NCBI GenBank assembly: GCA_030144725.1
Contig: JASKMD010000025.1
Span: forward strand, 6,063,208-6,127,207
From: Haematococcus lacustris
Lineage: Eukaryota > Chlorophyta > Chlorophyceae > Chlamydomonadales > Haematococcaceae
Direction of reading: 5' to 3'
Length of the DNA: 64,000 bases
Below are positions 21,401-31,021 of the stretch, piece after piece. The number at the start of each line of letters is the position of its first letter. The stretch's first letter is position 1. The notes beneath the pieces were generated by a model, which worked only from the letters and a program-made list of their open reading frames with translations, was not told the DNA's origin and searched no databases. The translations under genes and the position numbers were made by a program.

Positions 21401-22368
21401 TTCACTTAATCCCATGCATTGAGGCCATGGATGCTAAAGAGTTTGCTGAACTTTACATTGATCACGTATTTAAATACCATGGTCTATCTAAAGTTACCAT
21501 CTCTGATCGTGGTGCGACCTTTAACAATCAGTTCTGGATTGAGGTCAGGAAGCTGATAGGCGTAGACCCTGCTTTCAGCACTGCGTATCATCCAGAGTCT
21601 AATGGGCAAACTGAGCGTACTAATCAAACTGTGGAAGAAATGCTTAGACATTATATCCTGCCTACCCAGGTTGATTGGCCTAGACATCTGGCTTTTGCCG
21701 AGTTTGCCATCAATAATTCCTGGCAGGAGTCCATTCAGTCTACACCATTCCTGGTGAACTATGGACAGTCACCCATTACGCCTATGCTGCATAAGCTGCC
21801 CAGGCCGTGCCTCTCGCCCTCCGCTGAGAGCTTTGCCAAGAAGTGGGAGCATGAGGTGAAGCATGCCCAGGAGTGCATGAGGGTGGCTCAGGACCGCCAA
21901 GAAAGGTATGAGAATAAGCGTAGGCGTGATGTCACGTTCAGCGTGGGTGACAGTGTCTTGCTGAGCACCAAGAACCTGCGCAATGCACCAGGCAAAGCAC
22001 GTAAGTTCTTACCTAGGTATGTGGGGCCTTTCAAGGTCACAGGTAGGCTAGGTGAGTCTGCCTATAGGTTGGAGCTACCTCCCACCATGAGCAGGTTGCA
22101 CCCCGTGTTTCATGTGTCACTTCTTAAGAAGTACACTGGCAGCCAGGGGTTCCACCCCCCTCCTGTGTTGGAGTGGTTGGAAGATGCTCCTCACTATGAA
22201 GTGCATAGCCTGTTGAATCACAGGCAGGTACGGTTCAAGAAGCGCATGGAGTACCTGGTCAAGTGGACTGGCTATGATGACACCTACAACACTTGGGAGC
22301 CAGAAGCTAACCTAGCTGGTGCTCCTCAGATCTTGTCTAGGTATAAGGCTGTGCATAACCTGCCTTGA
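18424..22368 (+). CDS. pol: Pol of Gypsy copy 1: protease, RT, RNase H, integrase, chromodomain
   Basis: Continues the gag frame after the TGA at 18421 with no further stop until 22366 and no early in-frame ATG, so expression by readthrough is likely. Protease-like site ADGGADDSFI at about 18750. RT has SLDLQAGYHQI and YLDD (19876-19887). RNase H has YCDASLLGVGA and YTDHRPL. The integrase has an HHCC finger (CDACQRNK) and D...D...E core motifs (TMDLVV, ISDRGATF, YHPESNGQTERTNQ). A GPF region (YVGPFKV) is followed by a chromodomain (EYLVKWTGYDDTYNTWE) at the C-terminus. An oddity is VDYHQLN at 19582-19602, where copy 2 and most RTs have Arg for His, so this copy may be RT-impaired. Confidence 0.95.
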   Translation, partial: SVAQPDSQICAVSEPEQLLHDAAVVGARSVSKPKANSTQVPLLACPDVSQPALPTGLPCSVLSDVPCKTAVPSEARYQQAHVLGMVGRDGKVRFRFSGTLNHDHKCFCLADGGADDSFISHMFVSKHKLKLYEYPVALRYEVANNQPVYCTHYVKAHLSIQQFSCFCNLTVMPELVHEYDILLGADWLTVQGALVDYIDKSLTLRTPKGRPVLLPSAINKGGSVNCTVESQSTVNPVKEAYAIPPGFLEPGPSGVSTPLSAKEAARWLKQGGTGVVALVSYENLQDPPGVPPEQAAQLKSLLMEYSDVFQPITGLPPARNVGHSIPLQEGAKPPARPSYRMSKPEQDEVKKQVTDMLSKGLIEPSTSPYAAPVLFVKKKTGELRMCVDYHQLNKLTIRDQYPLPRIDDLFDKLSGMTVFSSLDLQAGYHQIRIPDEDIPKTAFRTPIGHYQYKVLCFGLTNAPATFQRAMNQAFAEVIDKCALVYLDDILIMSKSIKEHLVHLREVFELLRKHKYFAKLSKCDFMKESLPFLGHIISKDGVAVDPSKVAAIKDWPVPTNLTALQSFLGMANYVRKFVHNFSAIAAPLTNLTGPEGKSFNWEEWPKPQLDAFNAVKQAVMRVPMLRLPDTTKPFQVYCDASLLGVGAVLMQDGYPLAYYSRKLTKAEKNYTTGEQETLAIIAACTQWRCYLEGVQFTLYTDHRPLEALPTQSTLSRRQSRWLEFLSRFDYTIKYLPGNTNPADPLSRIPVTSATAKTDTDKILVTTRQQKRRLQEGEEAGAGTPLGSSSGGSEQQPAAGSDPDHDADSDDALKPSEPKRLRWADPVSNDCEAQLPECPGHPSQVTDWLISAYSTDPAFAEPNEEWEMTQEGLWRHLDKGTIIVPNDIQLREHILHEMHDAKYAGHVGITKTLERVRRVFWWKTMRTDVRHYVANCDACQRNKASRQVPGGLLNPLSIPGYRWESVTMDLVVKLPVGVHGYDSICVVVDRLSKMVHLIPCIEAMDAKEFAELYIDHVFKYHGLSKVTISDRGATFNNQFWIEVRKLIGVDPAFSTAYHPESNGQTERTNQTVEEMLRHYILPTQVDWPRHLAFAEFAINNSWQESIQSTPFLVNYGQSPITPMLHKLPRPCLSPSAESFAKKWEHEVKHAQECMRVAQDRQERYENKRRRDVTFSVGDSVLLSTKNLRNAPGKARKFLPRYVGPFKVTGRLGESAYRLELPPTMSRLHPVFHVSLLKKYTGSQGFHPPPVLEWLEDAPHYEVHSLLNHRQVRFKKRMEYLVKWTGYDDTYNTWEPEANLAGAPQILSRYKAVHNLP

Positions 22369-22580
22369 TGTTTGTTGTCCTAAGTGACTTATGTCACCTG
22401 GCCTGGTCCTATGGCCATGGTCTCCATGTGACACCTTATGGTGTTGCATGCTTGTCTGTGGGTGATTGGTACCCTTATGGGTCAGTCTGTTTGTTAGTGG
22501 TCTCTATAGACTGCGAGCCTCGGTGCCTCGGGTTATCCCCAAGTACCTTGGCGGAACGGATCTCTTAAGAGGGGGAGGAA

Positions 22581-22810
22581 TGTAACGGCGCGCGTCCGCG
22601 TGTCCGTATTCCACACTTTAGCAGAGTGACTGGGGAGGTCACTGGTGGGCTGTACACTGCCCACCATTCGGGTTCAACTCCCGGGGGTCCCGTTCTAAAC
22701 CCAAGCCCAGTTGCTGTGTGACGAGTGCGGTAGTAATGCAGTGGCGCTAATTATTACAACGACATGCTGCTCACTCTGTAAGATTAAAGGCAGCGGCTGA
22801 CGCCGTGACA
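22581..22810 (+). repeat. 3' LTR of Gypsy copy 1
   Basis: Identical by eye to 16639-16868; preceded by a polypurine tract at 22568-22580. Confidence 0.95.
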
Positions 22811-22916
22811 GTGTTGGTGTGGTGTACTGTAGAGCTGTGTCCCTGCCATTAACACATGCATCATATATCCAATATAAATCCCACACCCTGGCTGTCCTCT
22901 GGGCATGTGCATGTGG
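22811..22916. other. Short flank between Gypsy copy 1 and KDZ copy A
   Basis: Carries the GTGTT target duplication (22811-22815) and GT-rich sequence continuous with 16542-16638. Mirrored at 45310-45415. Confidence 0.7.
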
Positions 22917-23547
22917 TCACCCCCGCCATTGGCCGCACCCCCGAGAAACTCAGACCGGTCTTTAAGAATTTACAGAGAAAATAATACATATGCTGTAAGA
23001 AAACTATTTTGAAAATATCAAAAGCTGTTGCGCTGTGGCCCGCAACCTATCCCTGCACTCATCCCTGCACTTAGGTTACAGGCCCACAGCGCAGCCGCCT
23101 TTGGAATTTTCCAACTGTTTTACCTCGATTTTTGCGCAGGGCGGTGTATAGAGCACGACCGGTTAATTTAACATCCTGATGTTTTGGGTTTAACAACAAC
23201 TTTAACAAATCTTTAACATACCCGTTTTGCTACCCTGGGACTGCGTCTCACTGGCCACTTCTGCCTGCATAGTGTCGCTGGGTGCATTGCCGTGTCGTGA
23301 CCAGAACGACAGCAAAAAACGACTCGTATCAAGACCAAGCGGTCGTCTTTAACAAAACGGTTTAAACATTAACATTAACACGTCCGGTCGTGCTCTGCGG
23401 ATTGCAATCGAAGTTGACACCATTCATCATATGTGTCGTTCACAGCCCCTCTTCCTTGATGTGTATGACAGCAAACGCACGCGGTTGCGGGGTGGTAGCT
23501 TCAGGTTTCACGACCGGGACGTGTGCAGCCGGGCCGGGGCCGCGCCC
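22917..23547. repeat. Outer terminal region of KDZ copy A
   Basis: Contains no gene. It holds an inverted repeat (GCGCTGTGGCC...GGCCCACAGCGC at 23031-23095), GAGCACGACCGG and its inverse at about 23152 and 23385, and several TTTAACA motifs between about 23160 and 23380. Such subterminal motifs could be transposase-binding sites. Mirrored in copy B at 44679-45309. Confidence 0.6.
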
Positions 23548-24083
23548 ACGGAGCTGAGCAGCTGGCCAAGCCGTGCCAAACCCAAGGAGACCAGGCCAAG
23601 AATGGGTAGGTGTAGCTTATCTAAGCGAAGCTAGCGGGCTGCTCGGGCTGATGTGCACCTGTGCCGGGGCGGTGTATATGTATAGGGGCAAGGTGTACTT
23701 CCGTGACAGCAGTATGCGTACTCCCTGAGGTCACCCCAGTTAGGTCTCCCGGTCACATATGGCACGTTTTTGGTTAACTTGAAGAAGACGAAAAAGGGAA
23801 ACATGTCCCAAGTGGGCCCCGTCTGTTCCGCGTAGCCCAGCTAGCCATCGCACAGTGGAAGCGGGCTCACAGCGGCGATTCCGGTGCCGGCCAGGCAGGT
23901 GAGCCAGCCTGCTTGGGCGCACGTCAACGTTAGGCACATTGCGTAGCTGTTAGCTTTGCGCACGTCAAGCTGGGCCAGCAAGTGCGAACGCCGCAGAGCC
24001 AAGCAGCGGTTGCGGCAGGCGGTTACATTGTACCTGCAGGCTTGCACGCTGCAGGTACAATGTCCCAAATCGCTAGCTCCGTC
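23548..24083 (+). repeat. KDZ copy A inner inverted repeat, gene 1 side
   Basis: Near-identical inverse of 30494-31021. Contains a TATA-like GTGTATATGTATAGG at about 23669 and, at its inner edge, ATGTCCCAAATCGCTAGC (24060), the counterpart of the transposase start. A 65-residue open frame inside it is read on both sides but has no recognised domain. Confidence 0.8.
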
Positions 24084-24234
24084 GTTGGTGCTCTGTAGTT
24101 TTGGTGTGGTACCGCACGGCACAACGCGAAGTCGCAGAGCAACACACGCCAAGTAGGTAAGCAACCTCTTGCAGCAGGAGGAAAGGGCCACCCGTCCCTG
24201 TAGCAACGATGCACAGTGCGTGGTCCAGGTGGCA

Positions 24235-26623
24235 ATGACCGGCAAGCACAAGGCTGGAAAAAAAGCAGCTGGCAGGAGCCACGAGGAGGAGTTGCACGAA
24301 GAATGCCAAGCCTCATCCAAGAGGGGCAAGGCAAATACCGCCAGCCTCTCCAGGATGAGGAAGAGGTTCCACATGCGAGGGATGAAATGTCAGAATGTGC
24401 ACCGTGCAGCCTCCTTTCTTACATTCAGCTCCACTGGAAAATCTCCAAGAGCCAATATGCTTAACTGCTACACTGCAGCAGCTCATGTCGCTCCGGGCTC
24501 CACCAACATAATTGCATTGCATATCGTGCTGAATGGGATATTTGGCAGTGATACAACAATGCAGAATGCTGCAGCAAAAGCATTGCACAAAGCAGCTGTT
24601 GAGTTGTTGCGACTCTCAAATGGCAGGCTTCAACCCAAGGGTGCGAACCCCCTCGCTTCTAGCGAGCTTGGCAACGACAGCAGCAGCAGCTGCGGCAGCG
24701 ACAGCAGCAGCAGCAGTGACGATGAGGAGGTGCCCACACTTGCAGTTGCCATCATTGGCACCCTGCCTGCAGTGGCAGGAATAGGGGCAGCAGCAGGTGG
24801 TGTGGCTACTGGCACGCAGCTATTGGATCAGCAATCAGCCAATGGTTCTGCTGCCAATGACACGCTGCCGATTCTTGGTGTGGAAGCAAGTGGCATTGCA
24901 GCCGCTGGCATGCTGCCACAAGGAGCATGGGCAGCAGGTGGCGGTGCAGCCCCTGGCGTGCAGCAGCCAGGTCTGGGTGCAGCAGGCAGTGGCGGTGCGA
25001 CTGCTGGCATGCTGCCACAAGGTGCATGGGCAGCAGGTGGCGGTGCAGCCCCTGGCGTGCAGCAGCCAGGTCTGCGTGCAGCAGGCAGTGGCGGTGCGAC
25101 TGCTGGCATGCTGCCACAAGGTGCATGGGCAGCAGGTGGTGGTGCAGCCCCTGGCGTGCAGCAGCCAGGTCTGCGCGCAGCAGGCGGTGGCGGTGCAGCC
25201 GCTGGCATGCTGCCACAAGGTGCATGGGCAGCAGGTGGTGGTGCAGCCCCTGGCGTGCAGCAGCCAGGTCTGCGTGCAGCAGGCAGTGGCGGTGCGACTG
25301 CTGGCATGCTGCCACAAGGAGCATGGGCAGCAGGTGGCGGTGCAGCCCCTGGCGTGCAGCAGCCAGGTCTGGGTGCAGCAGGCAGTGGCGGTGCGACTGC
25401 TGGCATGCTGCCACAAGGTGCATGGGCAGCAGGTGGTGGTGCAGCCCCTGGCGTGCAGCAGCCAGGTCTGCGCGCAGCAGGCGGTGGCGGTGCAGCCGCT
25501 GGCATGCTGCCACAAGGTGCATGGGCAGCAGGTGCCGGTGCAGCCCCTGGCGTGCAGCAGCCAGGTCTGCGTGCAGCAGGCAGTGGCGATGCGACTGCTG
25601 GCATGCTGCCACAAGGTGCATGGGCAGCAGGTGGTGGTGCAGCCCCTGGCGTGCAGCAGCCAGGTCTGTGTGCAGCAGGCAGTGGCGGTGCGACTGCTGG
25701 CATGCTGCCACAAGGTGCATGGGCAGCAGGTGCCGGTGCAGCCGCCATGTCAGCGCGGAGCTGCCGAACTGCGGGTAGGGGTGGAGGTGGGCTGGCAACA
25801 GCTGTGGCACCTCCTTTCTTCCTCACTTCCCCATCTAACAGCATTGCTCATAGATCATTGCCGGGCACAACACTGAGTGCAACCCCGAGGTTGGCAGGGG
25901 CTGCTACTGGCCTCGAGCTCCTTGGTTTCCTTGGGCATGGCAGAGGTAGGTAATGTTATATATATGTATACAGCAAAGTTCCCACACAGGGGCATGTCCT
26001 CGTCTAGCCAGTGCGTTGTTGTTGCACTCGGGCTTTGCCTACCTACTGACCTTGCCATGCTTTGCAGAGCTTGGCTTTGACCTTGGTACTGGCGGTTCTG
26101 TTGGAAGCCCATCTTCGCTGACAAGAGGTGGGGACCTCGACCGCCAATGACGCACAACCGTGCAATGCTAAGCAACCTTGGTAGTGTACATGCAATGGGG
26201 TATAGGAGCAGCAACAACAACAGCTCCCTGGCGCCTTTCCTTATCAAGGGACACAGTAAATCTGAGGTTGGATGCTCTTGCTGGTGCATTTGCAGGTGCA
26301 TGGGAGCCCAGCTTTCTGCCTGTTCCGTCTAACAACACAAGTAAGCCTTGGCTGCATGTGCACTCAACATAATGTGCATTAGTGAGGCTGTAACAGAATG
26401 GTGGCTGCAATGCACAGGTGTACCGCAACTACCGCCTTACAACCTAATGACCTTGGATTGCTTGGGTGGCCAAGCACAGATTGCCATGAAGGAGGGCAAC
26501 CATGCAACCATGCGCGCTATATACGCTGTGATGAAGGATACCCCAGGCGCTCAGAAGTCCCACCATTTCATAGAGTTGCACGCTATGATAACAAAGCGCC
26601 GTAAGCTAGGGCTACCAGCTTGA
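24235..26623 (+). CDS. KDZ-element gene 1, unrecognised protein with 33-residue repeats (copy A)
   Basis: Predicted exons 24235-25945, 26068-26127, 26206-26340 and 26397-26623 join in frame to 710 residues. The start is uncertain: ATG 24235 is conservative, but the frame is open upstream, and a splice from ATG 24060 in the inverted repeat is possible. The N-terminus is Lys/Arg-rich (KHKAGKKAAGR, RMRKRFHMRG), suggesting nuclear or nucleic-acid binding. A helical Ala-rich segment and a Ser/Asp tract (SSSSSDDEE) follow. Then come eight full 33-residue repeats plus a partial ninth, built on GMLPQGAWAAGGGAAPGVQQ. The C-terminus (WWLQCTGVPQLPPYN...KRRKLGLPA) is basic. No known domain. Lying beside a transposase inside the same element, it may be an accessory factor, but that is inference. 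A TGTAA signal follows at 26787. Confidence 0.65.
24927..25745 (+). repeat. 99-bp in-frame tandem repeat within gene 1 (copy A)
   Basis: Eight full 99-bp units plus one partial, each encoding 33 residues with GMLPQGAWAAG. Copy B has six plus a partial. Because 99 is a multiple of three, all six frames stay open here, which produces spurious overlapping frames. Confidence 0.9.
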
Positions 26624-26786
26624 TCCCTACTTGGACTGCCTGAATCATGTGCCTGGCTCCATGTGTCGGTACATGAACATGTGAAGTAGGAGTTAATTGC
26701 AGGGTTAGGTGCAGAGTTGTATACTCATCTTGCCATTATGATGAACCTCATGCTACGGCTCCCGGTTAGGTCAGGTGTAGCTAACC

Positions 26787-26791
26787 TGTAA
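26787..26791 (+). terminator. Candidate poly(A) signal of gene 1, copy A
   Basis: TGTAA, the usual chlorophyte polyadenylation signal, 164 bp after the stop. Confidence 0.4.
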
Positions 26792-26985
26792 TGGCGCGTG
26801 TGCATGGCTTGGGAATGGCATGGCATTGCCGGTGATTACCTGAGTCACTACATACAAGTTACAGCTAGTTACAGCTAGGAGTTACAGCTAGGATGATGAT
26901 GATGATGTGGCTTACACCGCTTAAGCCGTCAGCCGTTAGGCTGCTAGGCCGCCCTCCCCCTCTAGGGGTGCGGGACTTTCTGTAT

Positions 26986-27140
26986 GGGATGTATGGGTGG
27001 GAGTTACTTGTAGGCTGCAGCCGGGATGTATGGGTGGGAGTTACTTGTAGGCTGCAGCCGGGATGTATGGGTGGGAGTTACTTGTAGGCTGCAGCCGGGA
27101 TGTATGGGTGGGAGTTACTTGTAGGCTGCAGCCGGGATGT
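26986..27140. repeat. 37-bp minisatellite, 4 units (copy A)
   Basis: Units contain GGATGTATGGGTGGGAG and TTACTTGTAGGCTGCAGCC. It lies between the 3' ends of genes 1 and 2. Copies B and C have 13 units each. Confidence 0.9.
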
Positions 27141-27144
27141 TACA
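27140..27144 (-). terminator. Candidate poly(A) signal of transposase, copy A
   Basis: TGTAA on minus, about 78 bp after the stop. Confidence 0.4.
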
Positions 27145-27221
27145 AGCAGAACTAGACCAATAGAGAACTGACAGCGCCTGGCTAGGTGTGTCACGGCCTA
27201 GCCTGGGAACACACAACCACA

Positions 27222-30200
27222 CTACTCCCAGTTCAACACAGCTGCTCGCTTCATTTCGTTGGCAACCCATGCCATGTGCTGCGCCACATAGAATTGCTGT
27301 CCCTCACTCAACGACGGCTGGGAGGCAGTGCACTCCTCGAGCATGTGACGCAGCCATGCCTTCAGCCGGTTCAACTCAAGCTTCAGGATGCTTTGCTGTT
27401 CGCGGATGCGGTCCTGGTCACTGTACAGCTGAAAGAAGCGCTTGCCATGGTGTAGGGTGACAGCCCCTGATGTCGACGAGTCTTGTACCCATGGTGGGGC
27501 TGTACCCGCCACCATGCGGCTGATGACAGTCTCCGGGAGCCGCAAGGCTGCAGGCTGCTGGGAGGTGCCAAGCGCCTGCCACTCAGCCATGCACAACAAC
27601 TCCTCCTTGGCCTGTGCTCTCTTGCGTGCCTGCGCCTTGGCCATGCGTTTCGTTTCGTTGCAGCTGGTGCCCTGGCGGTCCTTCATGGTTTGCAGCTGCA
27701 TGACCTCAGCCACAAGGCTCTCGATCTTGAACTGACACCTGAATGCATGAAGGCAGAGCATGGCTGAGCGGATCATAAGCTGATGTGCATGGTCAGTGTC
27801 CCTTGTGCCAGCCTAGGAGCATGGGGACTGGCCAAGGGGCCCATCGACTCACCCGGCAATCTTTCCAAGCCTGATAAGCTCCAATCCCCGCTGCATGTCG
27901 GTCTGACTGATCCCGGTCTCTGCATCTACACGATGTGTCACCTCCATGGTGAGCTGTTTGCTTTGGATGGTCTTGAGCTGCCAGCCTTTGCAGGTAGCCC
28001 ACAGCAGCTGAGTGACGGTGGGGGTCAGAGACACTAGGAGTGTTACAGCTTGGCCATTCATGGCTTGCCATGCTTGCTCTTGCAGCAGCAGCAGCACATA
28101 CTCCCCCTGCAAGCGAAATCAATACCAACCAACATCAGCGACATTCGTTAACCACATCACAGCAAACATCGCACCTTCCATACGTCATGTGGTCCTTCCG
28201 CTGGGCTGGAAGGCAGGCAAGAAGCCCTGTAAGCTTCACTCGCTTGCTGGCCATCCGTAACACCGGCTTGCTCGGCCACTAGTTGCAGCGTAACCAGCTC
28301 GCTTTGTACCTTTACTGCATACACGCACAAGCATGCACAACCAAGCATGCACAGACGTGATGCACAGTACACCCTTGCCACACATGCGCTTGCACTATGC
28401 ATGCATGGCCACTCACCCAGCTTCACCTTCATCTCCTTCCAAGTCTTGATCAAGAGGTCCAAGAGGCCGACCGCTTTACGAAAGGCAATCTTGGACAAGG
28501 TGCTCTGAATGATGTCCGCACGATGCGCGAGTGTCATGTACCGCGTGATGCCAGCCATGTCCTACAGAGGCAGCCAGTGAACAGGCAATTGTGAGGATGC
28601 GCTACTTGTCCACATGCCACACATACATGTGACGCATGCACACACCTTCAACATGCTCCACAGCTGTTCGCATTGCTCGCCATAACGCCAGCCTGAGCCA
28701 GGCTGATGGCGGCCGTTGTTCTGCACTTGGCAGCGCTGATTGTGGGAGGCTCCATGCATCCAGTTGACCATGATCCGCACGTCCTTCCAGCTGGGTGGGT
28801 GGCCCAGGGCATCAACGTACCGCGCCCAGGTTATCTGTCACAAGAGTACAACCAAGTAGTATGCCACACATCCTATTATGGCTAGGCAATGTACCCTCAA
28901 GTGTTGCAGCCACCTTGCTACATCCTCTACCATACTAATGAGCAATACCACACACCTTGAGGCGGCAGCCAAAGTCGATGTAGAAGTCCACCTTGCTGCT
29001 GTATGCCATGATGGCAGTGAGGGCCAGCAAGTAGAAGGCAAATTGCTCAGGTGTAGGCATGTTGCAGAAGAGGCCCAATGACGGCACACCATGACAGCAG
29101 CAAAAGCCGACCAGGCCATGCACGCTGACTGGCCCACTCTTGTTGCAGACTTCTGGTCGGGAGCATGACAAGCTGGCAGAGCAATCATCATCTGGTTGTC
29201 CACCTGTGTCGCCAATCAGATGATTAAGTGACAGCCTCCCGCTCTTGTAGCGGCTCTGGACCTCACCCTCCAATCCATTGCTGTCCAAGTGACTGTTCAG
29301 GTGTTGTTGTATGGCTGTGGTTGCCTGCCCAACACCAGAGTAACTGCTGAGCTTGGAGACTGCATCACCACACACGCAGTACTTGTAGCCATCATCCTCT
29401 GTCTCCTTGGATCCTGCATGGCAGCATTAGTTATGCATAATAGTAGTTGCATGACAGCAAGCAGTGGAAGTACACGCATTTGCATCATAATGCACAACCA
29501 CATACCAGCGCAACATGGGCAATCAGCGAAGGGGCCACCAGTAGGCTGGAACCCAGGCAACAGGTTGGCCAGGTGGGCAACACGATCCGTGGTGCGTAGC
29601 CAGTTGCAGTGCGCCTCCATCAGAACCTCAGCAGTGATGTGCATCTGCTTACGCTCCGGCTGCTCAATGCTCTGGTAGCTGTCTGCTGGGTAGAGACTAT
29701 ACGGCCGGTGTGAGGCATCCAAGGCATTGGCAAACACTGCAAGGAATGTGAGGAACAATTTAATAATGCGGGTCAGTGGGGCAAGCGGCAAGCAACAAGT
29801 GCGGGACAAGCGCGAACCTGACAAGGAGACGCCATCTTGGCTCTGCAAGACTGTAAAGAGCTCCAGCAGGGTGTGGCTGAACAGAAAGCTAGGTCTCTGT
29901 GGGGTGCTAGGAAAGCAACCAGCACGCATGTAGTCACATACAACCTTTTGATTGCAGGTTGTACACGTCCAGCGAGGTATGGAGACTGGTACACGATGGT
30001 CACAGCTCACATACTCTGCTGGGAGTGGACCCTTGGCATAAGGCACCAGCATGGCGCTGCTTGGTACTGGTCCTAAGCGGCAGCATGCATGCCCCTCCCA
30101 CCCACGGTCCAGCTGCATTTGCGCATGCTGTTGGACAAGCTTGCCCTGATCTACATGGGACTGCTGCAATGCTGGCGCTGCGTCGATGTAGGAGTGGCGC

Positions 30201-30517
30201 AGGCTGGGGTTGAGCTCTCGCCACCGCTCATTCATCGATTCCTTCCTCTGTCCCCAATCTCCCCTATCTCGCTGGAGCTGGCGCTCATGCTGATTCTCTT
30301 GCTGCTGCCCCTCCTCATGCAGCTCCTGTCCTTGATAAGGCTGTGGCCCGTCTGACTTCTGCTTTGTGGTACGCTGCGTCGGGGAATTCGCGCGCGGAGG
30401 AGACTGGTCACGACGTCTCCGTGCTGTCCTGGGTGCTGGTGTGTCTATTCCGGGGCGAAGTGGTGCCCCGCTGACAGTGGTTCGGCCTCTAAGAACGGAG
30501 CTAGCGATTTCGGACAT
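27222..30517 (-). CDS. KDZ-type transposase (copy A)
   Basis: Seven predicted exons on minus: 30517-29506, 29413-28956, 28834-28646, 28561-28417, 28314-28175, 28106-27853 and 27738-27222. All phases fit, giving 904 residues. After a basic Arg/Gln-rich N-terminus comes a CxC-type zinc region (about 169-205: CDH, WTCTTC, GCFPSTP). Then come CPCC near the exon 1/2 join, YIDFGCRLK at 482-490 (compare the family YDIAC motif), and HGASHNQRC (517-525) with GSGWRYGEQCEQLW (about 536-549). The H...CQ...G-x-G...GE..E..W pattern is diagnostic of Kyakuja-Dileera-Zisupton transposases, with Asp 484 and Glu 543/546 as likely catalytic residues. The C-terminus is coiled and Gln/Lys-rich. It would cut and insert this element. 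The start MSEIASS is preferred over an upstream ATG lying deeper in the inverted repeat. Confidence 0.8.
27795..27799. other. Empty target site for Gypsy copy 2 (copy A)
   Basis: AGTGT in GGTCAGTGTCCC, inside the last transposase intron. In copy B the same site is filled by a Gypsy element flanked by ACACT duplications. Confidence 0.9.
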
Positions 30518-31021
30518 TGTACCTGCAGCGTGCAAGCCATCTATAACCGACAGCCGTAACCGCTGCTTGGCTGTGCGGCGTTCGCACTTGCTGGCCCAGC
30601 TTGACGTGCGCAAAGCTAACAGCTACGCAATGTGCCTAACGTTGATGTGCGCCCAAGCAGGCTGGCTCACCTGCCTGGCCGGCACCGGAATCGCCGCTGT
30701 GAGCCCGCTTCCACTGTGCGATGGCTAGCTGGGCTACGCGGAACAGACGGGGCCCACTTGGGACATGTTTCCCTTTTTCGTCTTCTTCAAGTTAACCAAA
30801 AACGTGCCATATGTGACCGGGAGACCTAACTGGGGTGACCTCAGGGAGTACGCATACTGCTGTCACGGAAGTACACCTTGCCCCTATACATATACACCGC
30901 CCCGGCACAGGTGCACATCAGCCCGAGCAGCCCGCTAGCTTCGCTTAGATAAGCTACACCTACCCATTCTTGGCCTGGTCTCCTTGGGTTTGGCACGGCT
31001 TGGCCAGCTGCTCAGCTCCGT
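30494..31021 (-). repeat. KDZ copy A inner inverted repeat, gene 2 side
   Basis: Inverse of 23548-24083 with an 8-bp length difference near the gene starts. It contains the transposase start codon (30517-30515 on minus). Confidence 0.8.

Larger units (their letters stand above)
16639..22810 (+). mobile_element. Complete chromodomain Ty3/Gypsy retrotransposon, copy 1
   Basis: The 6,172-bp element has 230-bp LTRs (16639-16868 and 22581-22810) that look identical, a purine tract (AGAGGGGGAGGAA) just before the 3' LTR, and a GTGTT target duplication at 16634-16638 and 22811-22815. It encodes Gag and Pol in one frame separated by a single TGA. The order is protease, RT, RNase H, integrase, chromodomain, as in chromoviruses. 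Identical LTRs and long open frames suggest recent insertion. Copy 2 (34120-40291, opposite strand) differs by only a few residues. Confidence 0.97.
22461..30864 (+). repeat. Left arm of an 8.4-kb palindrome
   Basis: Matches the reverse complement of 31050-45765 once three differences are removed: the 6,177-bp Gypsy copy 2 with its duplication, nine extra 37-bp units in B and two extra 99-bp units in A. Lengths then agree exactly at 8,404 bp. The arm spans the 3' end of Gypsy copy 1, the flank and KDZ A. Confidence 0.95.
22917..31021. mobile_element. KDZ-type DNA transposon, copy A (right end truncated)
   Basis: The left terminus begins at the TCACCCCCGCCATTGGCC motif. It holds two convergent spliced genes: unrecognised gene 1 on plus (24235-26623) and a KDZ-type transposase on minus (30517-27222), with a 37-bp minisatellite between them. 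Internal inverted repeats of about 530 bp (23548-24083 and 30494-31021) carry both gene starts. The outer 630 bp present on the left is missing on the right, where the palindrome centre begins, so the true right end and target duplication are not visible. Confidence 0.8.

Noticed and set aside
23740..23937. 65-residue conserved small protein in the KDZ inverted repeats (also near 30.6, 31.1, 44.3 and 50.1 kb)
   Set aside because: Its conservation is explained by the repeat itself; no frame-specific evidence of selection, and overlapping frames are open.
24797..25876. Long frames on both strands overlapping gene 1
   Set aside because: Shadows of the 99-bp repeat, which keeps all six frames open.
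26986..27140. 37-bp direct repeats as a CRISPR-like array
   Set aside because: Units are contiguous with no spacers, in a eukaryotic intergenic region.
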